64,000 nucleotides of DNA from Chryseobacterium rhizosphaerae (GCF_003385455.1 NZ_QNUF01000025.1:1-64000), one strand, 5' to 3'; shown: positions 16,559 through 26,595, counted from the first letter of the stretch. Translations and numbers: made by a program. The notes: generated by a model from the sequence alone, not told the origin.

Positions 16559-16590
16559 AAAGGTGAGTATAGAACTAAAAGGTAAGTATA
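16559..16590. promoter_or_regulatory. 13-bp direct repeats in HxlR/MFS gap
   Basis: AAAGGTGAGTATA (16559-16571) and AAAGGTAAGTATA (16578-16590) match at 12 of 13 bases with a 19-bp period. They sit between the divergent HxlR and MFS starts and are a good candidate HxlR operator. Confidence 0.6.
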
Positions 16591-16632
16591 TAGTTTTCTG
16601 ATAGCCCATTTTGCAAATTTGCACAAAAAAAT

Positions 16633-17775
16633 ATGAAATCAAAAAGAAATCTTTACGTGCTTGCTTTAGGTGTTTTTGGAATTACCACCACAGAATTTGG
16701 GGTCATTGGGGTATTACCGGAAATTGCTTCTGCATTTCATGTCCCGATTGACAAAGCAGGATGGCTCTTAAGTATTTTCGCATTGATTGTTGCCCTTTTC
16801 GGGCCCTTTATGATCATTCTCTTTTCATCTTTCAAAAGAAAGAATCTACTGGTTGCTTCTCTTTGTATTTTTACCGTGGCTAATATTCTGTCAGCTTATA
16901 TCACCAATTTCTATATACTATTGGCTGCCAGAATGATTCCTGCATTTTTTCACCCGGTATATTGGTCCATTTCACTATCTGTTGCTGAAAAAAATTCAAC
17001 TCCAGAAAACAAATCAAAGGCGGTAAGTATTATTTTTTCCGGACTAACTCTGGCAACAGTGCTTGGAGTTCCACTAGCTACTTTAATGTCTGACTTATTT
17101 TCCTGGCAATCCTCTTTTCTTCTGACTGCTTTCATTAATATACTGGCGCTGGCAGGCGTTCAGTTATTTTTACCCTCTATCCAAAATACCGGTGAGTCAC
17201 CCATCAGATTCAGCAGTACAAGAGTACAAAGTAAATGTTTATGGACCAATCTTTTTCTTGCATTTTTTACCATAACGGCAATGTATTCTACGTATGGATA
17301 TATGGCTGATTTTTTAAAGAATGTGAGTCTAATGAATGGCAGACAGATCAGCATGATGCTTTTTCTGTTTGGAACTGTAGGGATCTTTGGAAATAAAATG
17401 GCCGGAAACTATATGTCCCGGTTTCCATTTGAAACAACCCTTATTTTTTTAATCCTGTTGATCGGTATCCATTTATTGATTTACTACTATGGAGGATTTT
17501 TCATTCCGATGATAGGGATCATCTGCTTTTGGGGGTTGATTCATTCGGGAGGCTTTCTGATCAGTAATATCAATGTCACCTCATCCACTTCCGGTTCTCC
17601 TGAACTTATCAACAGCATTTTTACGTCCTGTGGCAATTTTGCCGTAACAGCAGGAACTTTACTAGGAGGTTTCTGGATTTCCCATTATGGGATTAAAAAT
17701 ATTGTATGGTCAAGTGTTATATGCATAACAGGAGCACTGCTTATATTGATCTTAAAGAAAAAGTTGATTGAATAA
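16633..17775 (+). CDS. MFS transporter, DHA1/AraJ-like
   Basis: 380 aa with about 12 membrane segments. The opening LALGVFGITTTEFGVIGVLPEIA closely follows the AraJ/YdhP-type drug:H+ antiporter consensus. It probably exports a small toxic compound, and its divergent HxlR neighbour probably controls it. The substrate is unknown. Confidence 0.85.
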   Translation: MKSKRNLYVLALGVFGITTTEFGVIGVLPEIASAFHVPIDKAGWLLSIFALIVALFGPFMIILFSSFKRKNLLVASLCIFTVANILSAYITNFYILLAARMIPAFFHPVYWSISLSVAEKNSTPENKSKAVSIIFSGLTLATVLGVPLATLMSDLFSWQSSFLLTAFINILALAGVQLFLPSIQNTGESPIRFSSTRVQSKCLWTNLFLAFFTITAMYSTYGYMADFLKNVSLMNGRQISMMLFLFGTVGIFGNKMAGNYMSRFPFETTLIFLILLIGIHLLIYYYGGFFIPMIGIICFWGLIHSGGFLISNINVTSSTSGSPELINSIFTSCGNFAVTAGTLLGGFWISHYGIKNIVWSSVICITGALLILILKKKLIE

Positions 17776-17955
17776 ACAAGGTTTACGCCTCATTCAAAGC
17801 TTATAGTTTAAAATTTATGCATATTTAATTGGTTACAATCCTCTTCCTCATATATTCTTTCAATCTCCCGGCATTACAGGATAAAAACCTTAAACCACCA
17901 ATAAGAAATGAAGTATAATTTGTAATTTGTAGGTGAATTTCAGTCTATTTAAAAT

Positions 17956-18732
17956 ATGAAGAGAATACACCACCTTAACTGTGTAAGAGTTGTTATACCC
18001 ATGAATGATGATGTCATCGGACACTGCCTGCTGATAGAGGAAAATGACCAATTAGTGCTGATTGATACCGGAGTGGGTATTCAGGATGTTGAAAATCCTG
18101 ATCAAAGACTTGGAAAAGACCTGATAGAGGCCGTAGGTTTTCAGCTGGACATGGAACTTACAGCATTTCATCAAATCCAAAAACTCGGATTAAATCCGGC
18201 TCACGTAAAACACTGTATTATAAGCCATCTGGATCCGGATCACACCGGAGGGCTGGCAGATTTTCCGGATGCTGCAGTACATTGCTCAACAGAAGAGCTC
18301 ATTAATTTTTATAGCGAAAATCCCCGTTATCTGCAAGGCCACCTGGCTCACCATCCTGAAATCATTGAATATTCAGCCTCGGATAAACTATGGTTTGGGT
18401 TGGAAGCAAGGAGAATCCATACAGGACTGGAGACCGAAATCCTGCTAATTCCTTTATTTGGACATACCCTTGGGCATTGTGGGGTTGCCATACACTGGGA
18501 AGGAAAATGGCTTTTATATGTAGGGGATGCTTATTATCTGAGAGCAGAATTAGAAGATAAATACCATCCTGTAAGTGAATTGACAGATGCAAGGGCTGAT
18601 GACAATGAAAAGCGTCTGGAATCGTTAGAAAAACTAAAAGAACTGGTTAGAGAACATCCGGAGATAGAGGTTTTCGGATATCATGACCGCGAAGAGTTTT
18701 CAAAATTTACCGTAGAAAAGGAATGGGTTTAG
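17956..18732 (+). CDS. Metallo-beta-lactamase-fold hydrolase, AHL-lactonase-like
   Basis: 258 aa. The metal-binding motif ISHLDPDHTGG (HxDxDH) lies near residue 89, with FGHTLGHCG near 172, the bridging Asp in LYVGDAYY near 190 and a final His in GYHDREEF near 240. This set fits the AttM/AiiA lactonase branch, but the branch also includes other ester or lactone hydrolases, so quorum quenching is only an inference. Monocistronic. Confidence 0.8.
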   Translation: MKRIHHLNCVRVVIPMNDDVIGHCLLIEENDQLVLIDTGVGIQDVENPDQRLGKDLIEAVGFQLDMELTAFHQIQKLGLNPAHVKHCIISHLDPDHTGGLADFPDAAVHCSTEELINFYSENPRYLQGHLAHHPEIIEYSASDKLWFGLEARRIHTGLETEILLIPLFGHTLGHCGVAIHWEGKWLLYVGDAYYLRAELEDKYHPVSELTDARADDNEKRLESLEKLKELVREHPEIEVFGYHDREEFSKFTVEKEWV

Positions 18733-18765
18733 TCTTTTGCAGACCTTAGTTTCTTTACTGTATAC

Positions 18766-18800
18766 AACAAACCCCTGCTGTCCGCAAGGGTTTGTTTTTT
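18766..18800. terminator. Bidirectional terminator
   Basis: Arms around AACAAACCC (18766-18774) and GGGTTTGTT (18788-18796), followed by T residues, between the convergent MBL and PutP genes. Confidence 0.75.
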
Positions 18801-18824
18801 TATGTTGTATATCGGTTGGAAATA

Positions 18825-20321
18825 TTAATCCTTCATGATTTTATTCACCTCATCAAATTCGTTCTCAATCACTGTATCATGCTTATAGGTCAATAGAGAA
18901 ACAATGATATTGGTAAGTAATGAAAGGGTAAAACCGGGAATCATTTCGTACCAGTCTTTAAACGGATGCTGAAAATAGACCCATGCCAGTACTGTTACTC
19001 CACCTACCAACATCCCGGCAAAGCCTCCCTGCCAGGTTGTTTTCTTCCATAAAAGGGACAGAAGGATCAAAGGACCGAATGCGGAACCAAAACCTGCCCA
19101 GGCATTTCCTACGAGGTTCAGAATACTGTCTTTAGGGTCCAATGATAAAAGAACAGCAATAACCGCAACCAACAATACGGAAACCCTGCTGGTAATCAAT
19201 AATTGTTTTGGTGTTGCTTTTTTGTTCAGAAAAGCTTTATAAATATCTTCCGTTAATGAACTGGAGGTTACCAGCAATTGCGAAGAAATAGTACTCATTA
19301 CAGCAGCCAGAATAGCCGTAAGCAGGAATCCTGCAATAAATGGATGGAATAATATTCTTGAGAAATAAATGAAAATAGTCTCTGCTTCTGTCTTTGATCC
19401 ATCAAATTTCATCATCGTTGCAAGATCAAACTTTTGCAGGTAAGCAATCCCAACCAATCCTATGGCTAAAGCTCCGGCTACGGTAAAGATCATCCATGTA
19501 ATCCCTATTCTTCTTGCCTTGATCAAATCTTTCGGCTTATCTATCGCCATGAAACGCACCAAAATATGCGGTTGCCCACAATATCCAAGTCCCCAGGCTA
19601 ATAAAGATACAATACTTATTGTGGTAGTTCCCTGAAATAAATCCAGATATTTAGGATCTTTCGCTTTAATCAGTGAAAATGTCTCCTGAAAGCTTCCGAT
19701 TTCAGAAATCGCTACAATCGGTACAATAACCAGGGCCAATACCATAATCGTTCCCTGTACAAAGTCGGTAAGACTTACTGCAAGGAATCCTCCCAAAAAG
19801 GTATACAAGACAACAACTAAGCTCGTTACGAGTAGCCCTACCGTATAATCCATTCCAAAAGCCGATTCAAACAGCTTTCCTCCGGAAACCATTCCCGCTG
19901 AGGTGTAGAGTGTGAAAAATACGAGAATAAAAATAGAAGAAGTGATCTTCAGAAGATGGTTTTTATTTTTAAACCTGTTTTCAAAAAATACAGGTATTGT
20001 AATGGCATTCTGAGCTACCTCGGTATAAATCCTGAGCCTTGGTGCTACAATGATGTAGTTGAGATAAGCCCCAATCGTTAAACCTATCGCAATCCAGGAA
20101 CTGGAAATTCCAGATAAATACATGGCACCGGGAACTCCCATCAGCAGCCAGCCACTCATGTCGGCTGCTCCGGCAGACAGGGCTGTAACAGCCGCCCCCA
20201 TTTTTCTACCTCCAATTAAAAACTCCTCCGAATTACTTGTTGATTTTCTATAAGAATATATGCCTATACCTATCATCAATAACAGATACAACCCCACAGA
20301 AATCCCTTCATATACTTGCAT
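18825..20321 (-). CDS. putP: Sodium/proline symporter
   Basis: 498 aa, about 13 membrane helices, SSS family. Recognisable PutP text includes GGRKMGAAVTALSAGAADMSGW near residue 38, LVTSSSLTEDIYKAF near 351 and GNAWAGFGSAFGPLILLSLLW near 402. It couples proline uptake to Na+ in the inner membrane. No proline catabolic gene is adjacent. Confidence 0.9.
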   Translation of the reverse strand: MQVYEGISVGLYLLLMIGIGIYSYRKSTSNSEEFLIGGRKMGAAVTALSAGAADMSGWLLMGVPGAMYLSGISSSWIAIGLTIGAYLNYIIVAPRLRIYTEVAQNAITIPVFFENRFKNKNHLLKITSSIFILVFFTLYTSAGMVSGGKLFESAFGMDYTVGLLVTSLVVVLYTFLGGFLAVSLTDFVQGTIMVLALVIVPIVAISEIGSFQETFSLIKAKDPKYLDLFQGTTTISIVSLLAWGLGYCGQPHILVRFMAIDKPKDLIKARRIGITWMIFTVAGALAIGLVGIAYLQKFDLATMMKFDGSKTEAETIFIYFSRILFHPFIAGFLLTAILAAVMSTISSQLLVTSSSLTEDIYKAFLNKKATPKQLLITSRVSVLLVAVIAVLLSLDPKDSILNLVGNAWAGFGSAFGPLILLSLLWKKTTWQGGFAGMLVGGVTVLAWVYFQHPFKDWYEMIPGFTLSLLTNIIVSLLTYKHDTVIENEFDEVNKIMKD

Positions 20322-20406
20322 ATCATTTTTTTTATGAAGCCCGAAGATAGTTATTTTTTGAAAAATGGAAGGTCCGTGTCCGGAAACAGGCTATGCTGTC
20401 AATATA

Positions 20407-20437
20407 AAAAGCCCTGGCAAATTCACCAGGGCTTTTA
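20407..20437 (-). terminator. Rho-independent terminator of the M1 peptidase region
   Basis: AAAAGCCCTGG (20407-20417) and CCAGGGCTTTT (20426-20436) form an 11-bp perfect stem just after the stop of the minus-strand M1 gene. Confidence 0.85.
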
Positions 20438-20463
20438 GTATTTATCTCAGAAACAGGCTCGTG

Positions 20464-23028
20464 CTATTTCAGCAGTACCTGAGCTCTTTTCAGATTGTCT
20501 GTTGCCTGCAGAATTTTATTTTTTAGAATCACATTATAATCCGGGTGCTGTGAAAGAAACTGATTAACAGTTTCTAGTGCTTTTGGATTCTGATAATTAC
20601 TAAATGTTGACCGCAGCCAGTTATCCGGGAAAAAGATATCTCCTGTTTTCTGTATTTCCTGTAACAGTTCTAAGGATTTAGGCAGATACTGAATAGAAGT
20701 CTGTTGTCTCAGTGGATGGTGTAGATAGCCCAATGCAGCACCTACAGCAGATTCATTCGTTCTGTTCTGTTTTTGCGTAAGACCGTTGAAGAAATCGTCA
20801 CGAACTTTTTGATCTGATGAAGCGGCTTGCATAATAATTTTAAAACGATTTATGCGGTCCGGATTTTTAATTCTGGTCAACTGTTCCTGCAGCAAATCAT
20901 TATTATTGGTGTTTCGTAGTGCTAAAGAAAGGGCAAGGCTGGTAAAATCTTCATCATTAAGAGATACATCTTTCGGTGGAGTCTGGGACTTCCAGATCGT
21001 ATACAGATTATCATAGGCCTGTTGAGACTGAAAAACGCCCTGATAGCCATCAAATAAAATTTTCTTGTTGTTTTTCGCCGTTTGTATCTGCAGCGCTTTC
21101 CAAAGCATGTTTTCTATATTTCCTGATTCTTTCAGTCGCGTATTTTCAGGTAAGAATTCCCAATAAATGGTCGCGATATAACCGGTAATTAAACGAAGGT
21201 TCAGTTCTGTACTTTCTGTTGATAATTGTCCGGCAAAAAAGTTCAGTAAATCTTGCGGAGTCACTCCTGAACCATTCAGCATATTTTCATACAATGAGAT
21301 ATATGCACTGGCACGGTTGATCGGATCTTTTACTACAGAAAAGTTTTTGATGAGAGCATGATCCGTTTTGAATACTCCATACCCTATTCCTGAAGAATTC
21401 TGCAGGATAAAAAGGGGCTTTGCTTTCCCTTTTAATGCTGAAACTTCCTGTTGTTTTTTGGATAGTTTTACGTTAACCTTTTCTACCCTGTCAGTATAAA
21501 ACAGACTTAACTGAAACTCCTGAGGCCATAATTTTTGGTCCTTTCCATATTCCGGACGCTGAGACAGACTAAAGTGTTCAATTGTATTATCTCTATACTT
21601 CACATCATAATCTATGACAGGTCTTCCGGGATCATTAACCCATACTTTATTCCAGCTTTGCAGATCTTCCGGTGTATGGTTGTCTAAAATAGCAATAAGA
21701 TCCGGCCAGCTTGCATTATTGTAAGCATATTTTTTAAGATACTCGCTCACCCCTTTTTTGAAATTATCCTCTCCAATCAACAATTCCAGCTGACGCATCA
21801 TGATCGGCGCTTTGTTATAAATAATCGGGCCATACATCATTCCTGCATTTTGAAGATTATCCAAAACCTGTCGGATGGGATTTGCTCCCAATGTACGATC
21901 TACTCCATATGCAGCCGGGAAATGTGTTGTTAAAAACTTCAGGTCATAAACACTTTTATCCGAAGAAGCTCCGGTACTTTTATCCGCCATAAAATTGGCG
22001 AACACTTCTTTCATCCAAACATCATTAAACCAGTTCATGGTCACCATATCTCCAAACCAGAGATGAGCCACCTCGTGGGCAATGAGATTGGAGCGGTTAT
22101 TCAATTGATTTTGAGTAGCATTTTGATCTAAAAACAATGTGGAATTTTGAAATAAGATAGCTCCGGGGTGCTCCATTCCTCCAAACTGAAAATCAGGAAC
22201 GGCAACCATTCCATGTTTTTGAAAAGGATGAGGAATATCAGTCCATTTTTCGAAGTAAGCAAGAGAGTTTCTATACAGCGAGAAAATAGAATCCATGCTG
22301 TTTTTAATTTTCACGGAATCCGTTTCACGGTATAAAAGTCTGGAGTCCTGCTGCCCTATTTTTTCTGTAGAGGTCTTAAAATCTCCGGCAGCAAAAGAAA
22401 AGAGATAAGTGGGAAGTAAATCCGACTGATTAAACTCTAAGGTTTTTTGCCCTTGCCTGACAGTTGTTTCCTTAAGCTTTCCATTTGCTATGGCACTCCA
22501 TTTTTCAGGGATGGTTAAGCTCAAAGAATAATTAGCTTTCAGGTTAGGCTGGTCAAAACACGGAAACATTGTCCGCGCACGGTCCGGTACAAATAAAGCA
22601 TATAAGTAGCCATCACGCCTGTTCAAAGCTCCATTACCGGCAAGAAAAGTGAAATGAATCTGATTCATTCCTGATTTCAGGTATCTTGCGTCAATGATTA
22701 CATGTTCGTTTTCCAGAACAGGTTTTGTCATCTGCCCATTCACAGACACTGATATCAGTGAAGAAGCTTCTTCTTTAAAATCGATCTGCAGTGGGGCTTC
22801 ATTTTGTTTTTTATAGTTAAAACTAAGAACTTCTGTCCCCGAAATCCTCTCCGATTTGCTTTCAGGAATCTTCAGACTGAGCTCATATTTGATTTCACTT
22901 ATTGTATTCTTTCTCAACTGAGCCAATTTATATGAAACACCGGATTCAATTTTCGGTAAAGATTTTACCTGTGTATGATAACTACTGCTAAAAATAACAA
23001 AACATAATGCTAGTACCCCTTTTTTCAT
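20464..23028 (-). CDS. M1-family zinc aminopeptidase, exported
   Basis: 854 aa with a signal peptide (residues 1-20). The exopeptidase motif FGGMEHPGAI is near residue 283 and the zinc site HEVAHLWFGD, followed after 18 residues by the third ligand Glu in WMKEVF, is near 315. The C-terminal part is helical, as in M1 enzymes. It removes N-terminal residues from peptides, probably in the periplasm, for peptide nutrition. Monocistronic. Confidence 0.9.
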   Translation of the reverse strand: MKKGVLALCFVIFSSSYHTQVKSLPKIESGVSYKLAQLRKNTISEIKYELSLKIPESKSERISGTEVLSFNYKKQNEAPLQIDFKEEASSLISVSVNGQMTKPVLENEHVIIDARYLKSGMNQIHFTFLAGNGALNRRDGYLYALFVPDRARTMFPCFDQPNLKANYSLSLTIPEKWSAIANGKLKETTVRQGQKTLEFNQSDLLPTYLFSFAAGDFKTSTEKIGQQDSRLLYRETDSVKIKNSMDSIFSLYRNSLAYFEKWTDIPHPFQKHGMVAVPDFQFGGMEHPGAILFQNSTLFLDQNATQNQLNNRSNLIAHEVAHLWFGDMVTMNWFNDVWMKEVFANFMADKSTGASSDKSVYDLKFLTTHFPAAYGVDRTLGANPIRQVLDNLQNAGMMYGPIIYNKAPIMMRQLELLIGEDNFKKGVSEYLKKYAYNNASWPDLIAILDNHTPEDLQSWNKVWVNDPGRPVIDYDVKYRDNTIEHFSLSQRPEYGKDQKLWPQEFQLSLFYTDRVEKVNVKLSKKQQEVSALKGKAKPLFILQNSSGIGYGVFKTDHALIKNFSVVKDPINRASAYISLYENMLNGSGVTPQDLLNFFAGQLSTESTELNLRLITGYIATIYWEFLPENTRLKESGNIENMLWKALQIQTAKNNKKILFDGYQGVFQSQQAYDNLYTIWKSQTPPKDVSLNDEDFTSLALSLALRNTNNNDLLQEQLTRIKNPDRINRFKIIMQAASSDQKVRDDFFNGLTQKQNRTNESAVGAALGYLHHPLRQQTSIQYLPKSLELLQEIQKTGDIFFPDNWLRSTFSNYQNPKALETVNQFLSQHPDYNVILKNKILQATDNLKRAQVLLK

Positions 23029-23421
23029 AATTCAAATATAAGGATTGAAACTGTGATGGAAAATAGAAACATCCACCAGAATTTTACTGTAAAACAAAAC
23101 CCTTGCATTGTAAGGGCTTTAGTTTTTATTATTCTGGGCACGAGCAAGATGTGCCAGCACTCCATCTTCATTAAAGTCTAAATTAGACATTCTTTTATAA
23201 ATTCACATCTATTTCCTATATCTCCTGATAATCATCACAATAATTCCTAGTACGACTTTTCTTTCATAAATTTTATATTTCTGCCCAATCTTCTAGAATA
23301 GGGAAAATAACTGTGTTGTAAAAAAGAACCCTCGCTATTGCTGGGGTTCTTTTTCTATTCTGGACAGGAGGTGGAAACTCGTGCCACCGACTGAGATTAC
23401 AATTCTAAAATAAAATTATAC
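23029..23421. other. Gene-free gap: terminators, REP-like palindromes and a decayed transposase piece
   Basis: The gap holds a hairpin at 23095-23122 (AAACCCTTGC / AAGGGCTTT), a REP-like element starting GCACGAGC at 23139, a transposase remnant at about 23186-23312, a second hairpin at 23321-23354 and a degenerate REP-like copy at 23355-23395. No coding frame is supported. It marks the right end of core genes and the start of the toxin island debris. Confidence 0.6.
23186..23312 (-). pseudogene. Decayed RAYT/Y1-transposase remnant, copy 1
   Basis: Nucleotide text such as GACATTCTTTTATAAATT and CACAATAATTCCTA lines up with the better kept copy at 23905-24092 and with copy 3 at 24828-24998. 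Its own frame is broken. All three copies keep only the 3' end of the gene. Confidence 0.5.
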
Positions 23422-23832
23422 TTATTCTCTTTTTAAAATATAAGTATCAACTTCAATTTCTGCATTTAATTCATTTACCATATTTAAAAAAGATTTATTA
23501 AAATATAATACTATGCCTTGTTCTTCTATTATTTCCAACACAATATCAAATTTTATTGTAAGATGATTTATATAATTATCCACAAGTGACATCTTCTCTT
23601 TAAAAACAGCAACAAGTTTATCTGAAACTTCCTCAAAATATACCGTACTAGAATGTACTGAATATTCCCATGCTGATTCCTCTCTCTTTTTATTTTTTTT
23701 ATTATTTGGGATCAATTCTCCTTCCATCCATGTATTGGTAGGAACAATTCCTAATAATAGTGTAAAATCGTTTGGATCAAAAGAACATCCAAATATTGAA
23801 AAAGTTATCTTGATATTAGTATTGTAATCCAT
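23422..23832 (-). CDS. DUF4279-like protein, orphan immunity candidate
   Basis: 136 aa, soluble and acidic. The pattern ITFSIFGCSFDPNDFTLLLGIVPTNTW with a later WEYSV segment fits what I recall of DUF4279. It sits alone at the far end of the Rhs cassette array, between transposase debris, without a toxin tip next to it, and is very AT-rich like the other immunity candidates. An immunity role is inferred from position only. Confidence 0.6.
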   Translation of the reverse strand: MDYNTNIKITFSIFGCSFDPNDFTLLLGIVPTNTWMEGELIPNNKKNKKREESAWEYSVHSSTVYFEEVSDKLVAVFKEKMSLVDNYINHLTIKFDIVLEIIEEQGIVLYFNKSFLNMVNELNAEIEVDTYILKRE

Positions 23833-23904
23833 AATTTATTTGTCAGTTATATATTCACCCGTATGTATTGGTTCCCCACTGGAGCGAGCTTCCAGCTCAT
23901 GTTA

Positions 23905-24092
23905 ATCAGACATTTGTTTATAAATTTACAGCTATTTCCAATATTTTCTGATCAACGTCACAATAATTCCTATTGCTACTATATTTACATTCCCATGGTT
24001 CTATCACAAAACTGCTTACAACAGGATTTTGATGGATATAATTTAGCTTTTGTTCATATTCTAAAATAGGAAAAATGATCATAATAGTATTG
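23905..24092 (-). pseudogene. RAYT/Y1-transposase C-terminal remnant, copy 2
   Basis: The minus-strand frame reads EQKLNYIHQNPVVSSFVIEP and then WECKYSSNRNYC and ILEIAVNL, which is the well known C-terminus of REP-associated tyrosine transposases (Y1_Tnp). The catalytic HUH and Tyr part is missing, so it is a dead 3' fragment. It is flanked by GCACGAGC-type palindromes. Confidence 0.75.
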
Positions 24093-24247
24093 TAAAGCCA
24101 AAACCCTTGCAATGCAAGTGATTTGATTTTTATTCTAAGCACGAGCAAGATAGGATTTCAAAATTTGAACCCGAAGACCACAATCGTATATTTTCCGTCA
24201 TCAATGCTTTTATGACCAAAAGAAAAATACTTTGTAATTCATCTTTA

Positions 24248-24757
24248 TTAGGGTGTGTTAATGTCAATAATTTCACATTCTTTGTATTTTGAAATAATTT
24301 TTCTTTGAAAATCACCAATATTAAAATTAGAAAAGTTCACAAAAATTGCTAATTGAGAATTCAGTTTATAAATCCTATTTATCTTAATATTATAGGGGTC
24401 TATACAGTTTTTAGCCTTAATTTGTTTTATAATACTATCCAAATTATTGGGGTATTTAAAACAAATTAGTTCAGCGTAAAAAACATTTCCTTTCTTTTTG
24501 TCAAATAAATTAACCGCTTTCTCTATATTGTAATACTCTGATTTACAATCAACACCACAATGTATGGTATATAATTCAACAAAATCTAATCTATCTTTGC
24601 CACTAATAGAATCAACAAAATAACTTGTATGGTATTTTTTATAAATAATAGCCGTAAATTCCTGTGATTCTGTTATATCGCATTTGTTTTTTTTAACATC
24701 TTTACAAGATATAAAACACAAAAAAAACATTATGGAGTATTTAAAAATATCTGACAT
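24248..24757 (-). CDS. Hypothetical lipoprotein, orphan immunity candidate
   Basis: 169 aa. A hydrophobic start ends in CFISC (lipobox Cys near residue 18). The mature protein has four more cysteines, including HCGVDC, and no recognised domain. Low GC and a position between transposase remnants, downstream of the silent cassettes, resemble the other immunity candidates. If it is an immunity protein, its target toxin would act in the periplasm or at a membrane (inference). Confidence 0.6.
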   Translation of the reverse strand: MSDIFKYSIMFFLCFISCKDVKKNKCDITESQEFTAIIYKKYHTSYFVDSISGKDRLDFVELYTIHCGVDCKSEYYNIEKAVNLFDKKKGNVFYAELICFKYPNNLDSIIKQIKAKNCIDPYNIKINRIYKLNSQLAIFVNFSNFNIGDFQRKIISKYKECEIIDINTP

Positions 24758-25103
24758 TCTTTTGTTTTTTATATTCTAAATTATCAATTCTAGTCACCAT
24801 ACCTTTTGCTCCCCGCTAGCACGTGCTAATCGGACATTATTTTATAAATTTACACCTATTTCCAATATCTCCTAATAATCACAGTAATTTCTAGCACTAC
24901 TATATTTACATTCCCATGGTTCTACAACAAAGCTATATTCAAAGAGTTTTGATAAATATAATTTAGCTTCTGTTCATATTCTAAAATAGGAAAAACAACC
25001 ATATTGTAAAAAAGAACCCTCGCTATTGCTAGAGTTCTTTTTTATTCTGGAAACGAGCTGAAAGCTTGCGCGAGCAAAGGGGGGAATGTTAATTTAATAA
25101 CTA
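24758..25103. other. Gap with transposase remnant copy 3, terminator and REP-like element
   Basis: A Y1-transposase 3' remnant at 24828-24998 (minus frame begins EYEQKLNYIYQNS, then a frameshift and stops) is followed by a hairpin at 25006-25044 and a degenerate REP-like palindrome at 25043-25080 (ACGAGCTGAAAGCTTGCG). No intact gene is seen. Confidence 0.6.
25006..25044 (-). terminator. Terminator after cassette 1 immunity candidate
   Basis: A hairpin pairing AAAAAAGAACCCT with AGAGTTCTTTTTT lies about 60 bp after the lipoprotein stop on the minus strand. Confidence 0.65.
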
Positions 25104-25580
25104 TTAAAAATTATATCCTGTTTTCTTCATAATCTGTTTATTATAATCATTTTCATAATCTGATTTGAAAAAAGACTCAAGACTATCAAGACTGGAAACA
25201 TAAAACCCAAAATATCTTAAACTTTTTTTATCATCAGAATTCCCCATAACCCCAAATTCTTCATTATAAATTTTTACGGTCGTTCGTTTCACCTCTCTCA
25301 GTGATTCTATAGGAGTTTTATTTCCCAAAGAATCTACAAAGAAATAGTGTGTCTTATAATTTGCTTTCTCTTTTCTAAATTTACTTAATAATATCCCATC
25401 CTCAGGGATTAAATAAACTCTTTCTCCCTTATCTAATATTTTCATATTTTCATAATTTTGATTAAAAATTACGACTACTTTACCTGTAAAACCCTTAGGA
25501 ATTAATACAATTTCCGTTATATTTTTTGTTTTACATGATAAACAAAGGAAAACTATAAATAATATTATATATTTCTTCAT
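25104..25580 (-). CDS. Lipoprotein partner of Rhs cassette 1 (DUF6843-like)
   Basis: 158 aa. The lipobox is CLSC near residue 16. LIPKGFTGKVVVIFNQ and RVYLIPEDGILLSKF resemble the DUF6843 pattern (moderate certainty). It starts 3 bp after the tip of cassette 1, exactly where immunity genes sit in the other cassettes. A lipoprotein immunity would imply a toxin acting in the periplasm or envelope (inference). Confidence 0.65.
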   Translation of the reverse strand: MKKYIILFIVFLCLSCKTKNITEIVLIPKGFTGKVVVIFNQNYENMKILDKGERVYLIPEDGILLSKFRKEKANYKTHYFFVDSLGNKTPIESLREVKRTTVKIYNEEFGVMGNSDDKKSLRYFGFYVSSLDSLESFFKSDYENDYNKQIMKKTGYNF

Positions 25581-26539
25581 AAATTATGGAATTACTTGTT
25601 TAATTTTGTCTAACCATTTATTCACATTGATATACTTTGTTTGTTGTACAGGAGAGCTTTTCATTTTGTTATTCCACTCAGTAGGGGTATAATTTGTTGT
25701 TGAACTATTCCCTAAAACCGTAACTCCAGTAAATTCTCTTTTATCATTATAGTGGATCCACATTGTTGAGCTCATCATTTGAGCATTCCCATCCCCTCCA
25801 ACATTTACTTCTGGATATTTGCCTACGGCAGGTGCAACACCTATAATTAATCCTTGTCCAGATGAATCATAAATAAGTGTTTCTGCTGTAGGAAAGTTAT
25901 CTCCTGATTGATTTACATTTAAATATAATGTGCCTTTGTTATCATCAGATATATTGAATCGCGTATTTACATCAATATCAAACCCTGGGTGCAATGGTAA
26001 TGATCCTGCATATACATTATCTAAAATATAGTTCGTCATTCCATATTGATCTTTGGATGCTGAGGAAATAGTTGTGGTTCCTGTAGGATGGGCTGTATCT
26101 CTATATTTCTCTCTAATATTCCCTGTATCTATATTCCAAGCACTTGAATTACTCCAAGTACGTCTACTTCCTATTTGTCCTTTTTCCGGATCAAATGTAA
26201 ATTGGCTATTAACCCTTGCTGTGGCACTCCTGCTTGTAGAATAGCCTCTTTTATCTCCTTCATATTGATTAACAGCTCCAAATGAAGACCATGGAGCAAA
26301 AGATCTTATTAAAAACGGCCAAGGCCAAGCTCCATTAGGATCAACAAAATTGATAGGATTGTTAAAAGAATAAATATAAGGAGAGATTTGTGGTGCTTTA
26401 AAAGCTTCGGGGTCCACATTCAACCAAAGGCTAATCCTAGGATTATAATATCTTGCCCCATAGTAATAATACCCCGTTTCATCATCCTGCTCCTTGCCAT
26501 TAAACTTATAAGGTGTATTGTAAGAGTTCTTATGATTTT

Positions 26540-26595
26540 GCCTCTTTCCTTATTTATTGTTTTTAAAGGAATCGGCGAATCTCCTCCGTCGATTT
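26540..26595. repeat. 56-bp frameshifting insert in cassette 1
   Basis: Inserted between the codons for EVFVE and NHKN of the intact core. The same 56 bp occur at 28425-28480 and 30217-30272. 56 is not a multiple of three, so the downstream frame shifts. Confidence 0.85.

Noticed and set aside
23863..24069. 68-codon plus-strand frame
   Set aside because: It is antisense to the better supported transposase C-terminal remnant.
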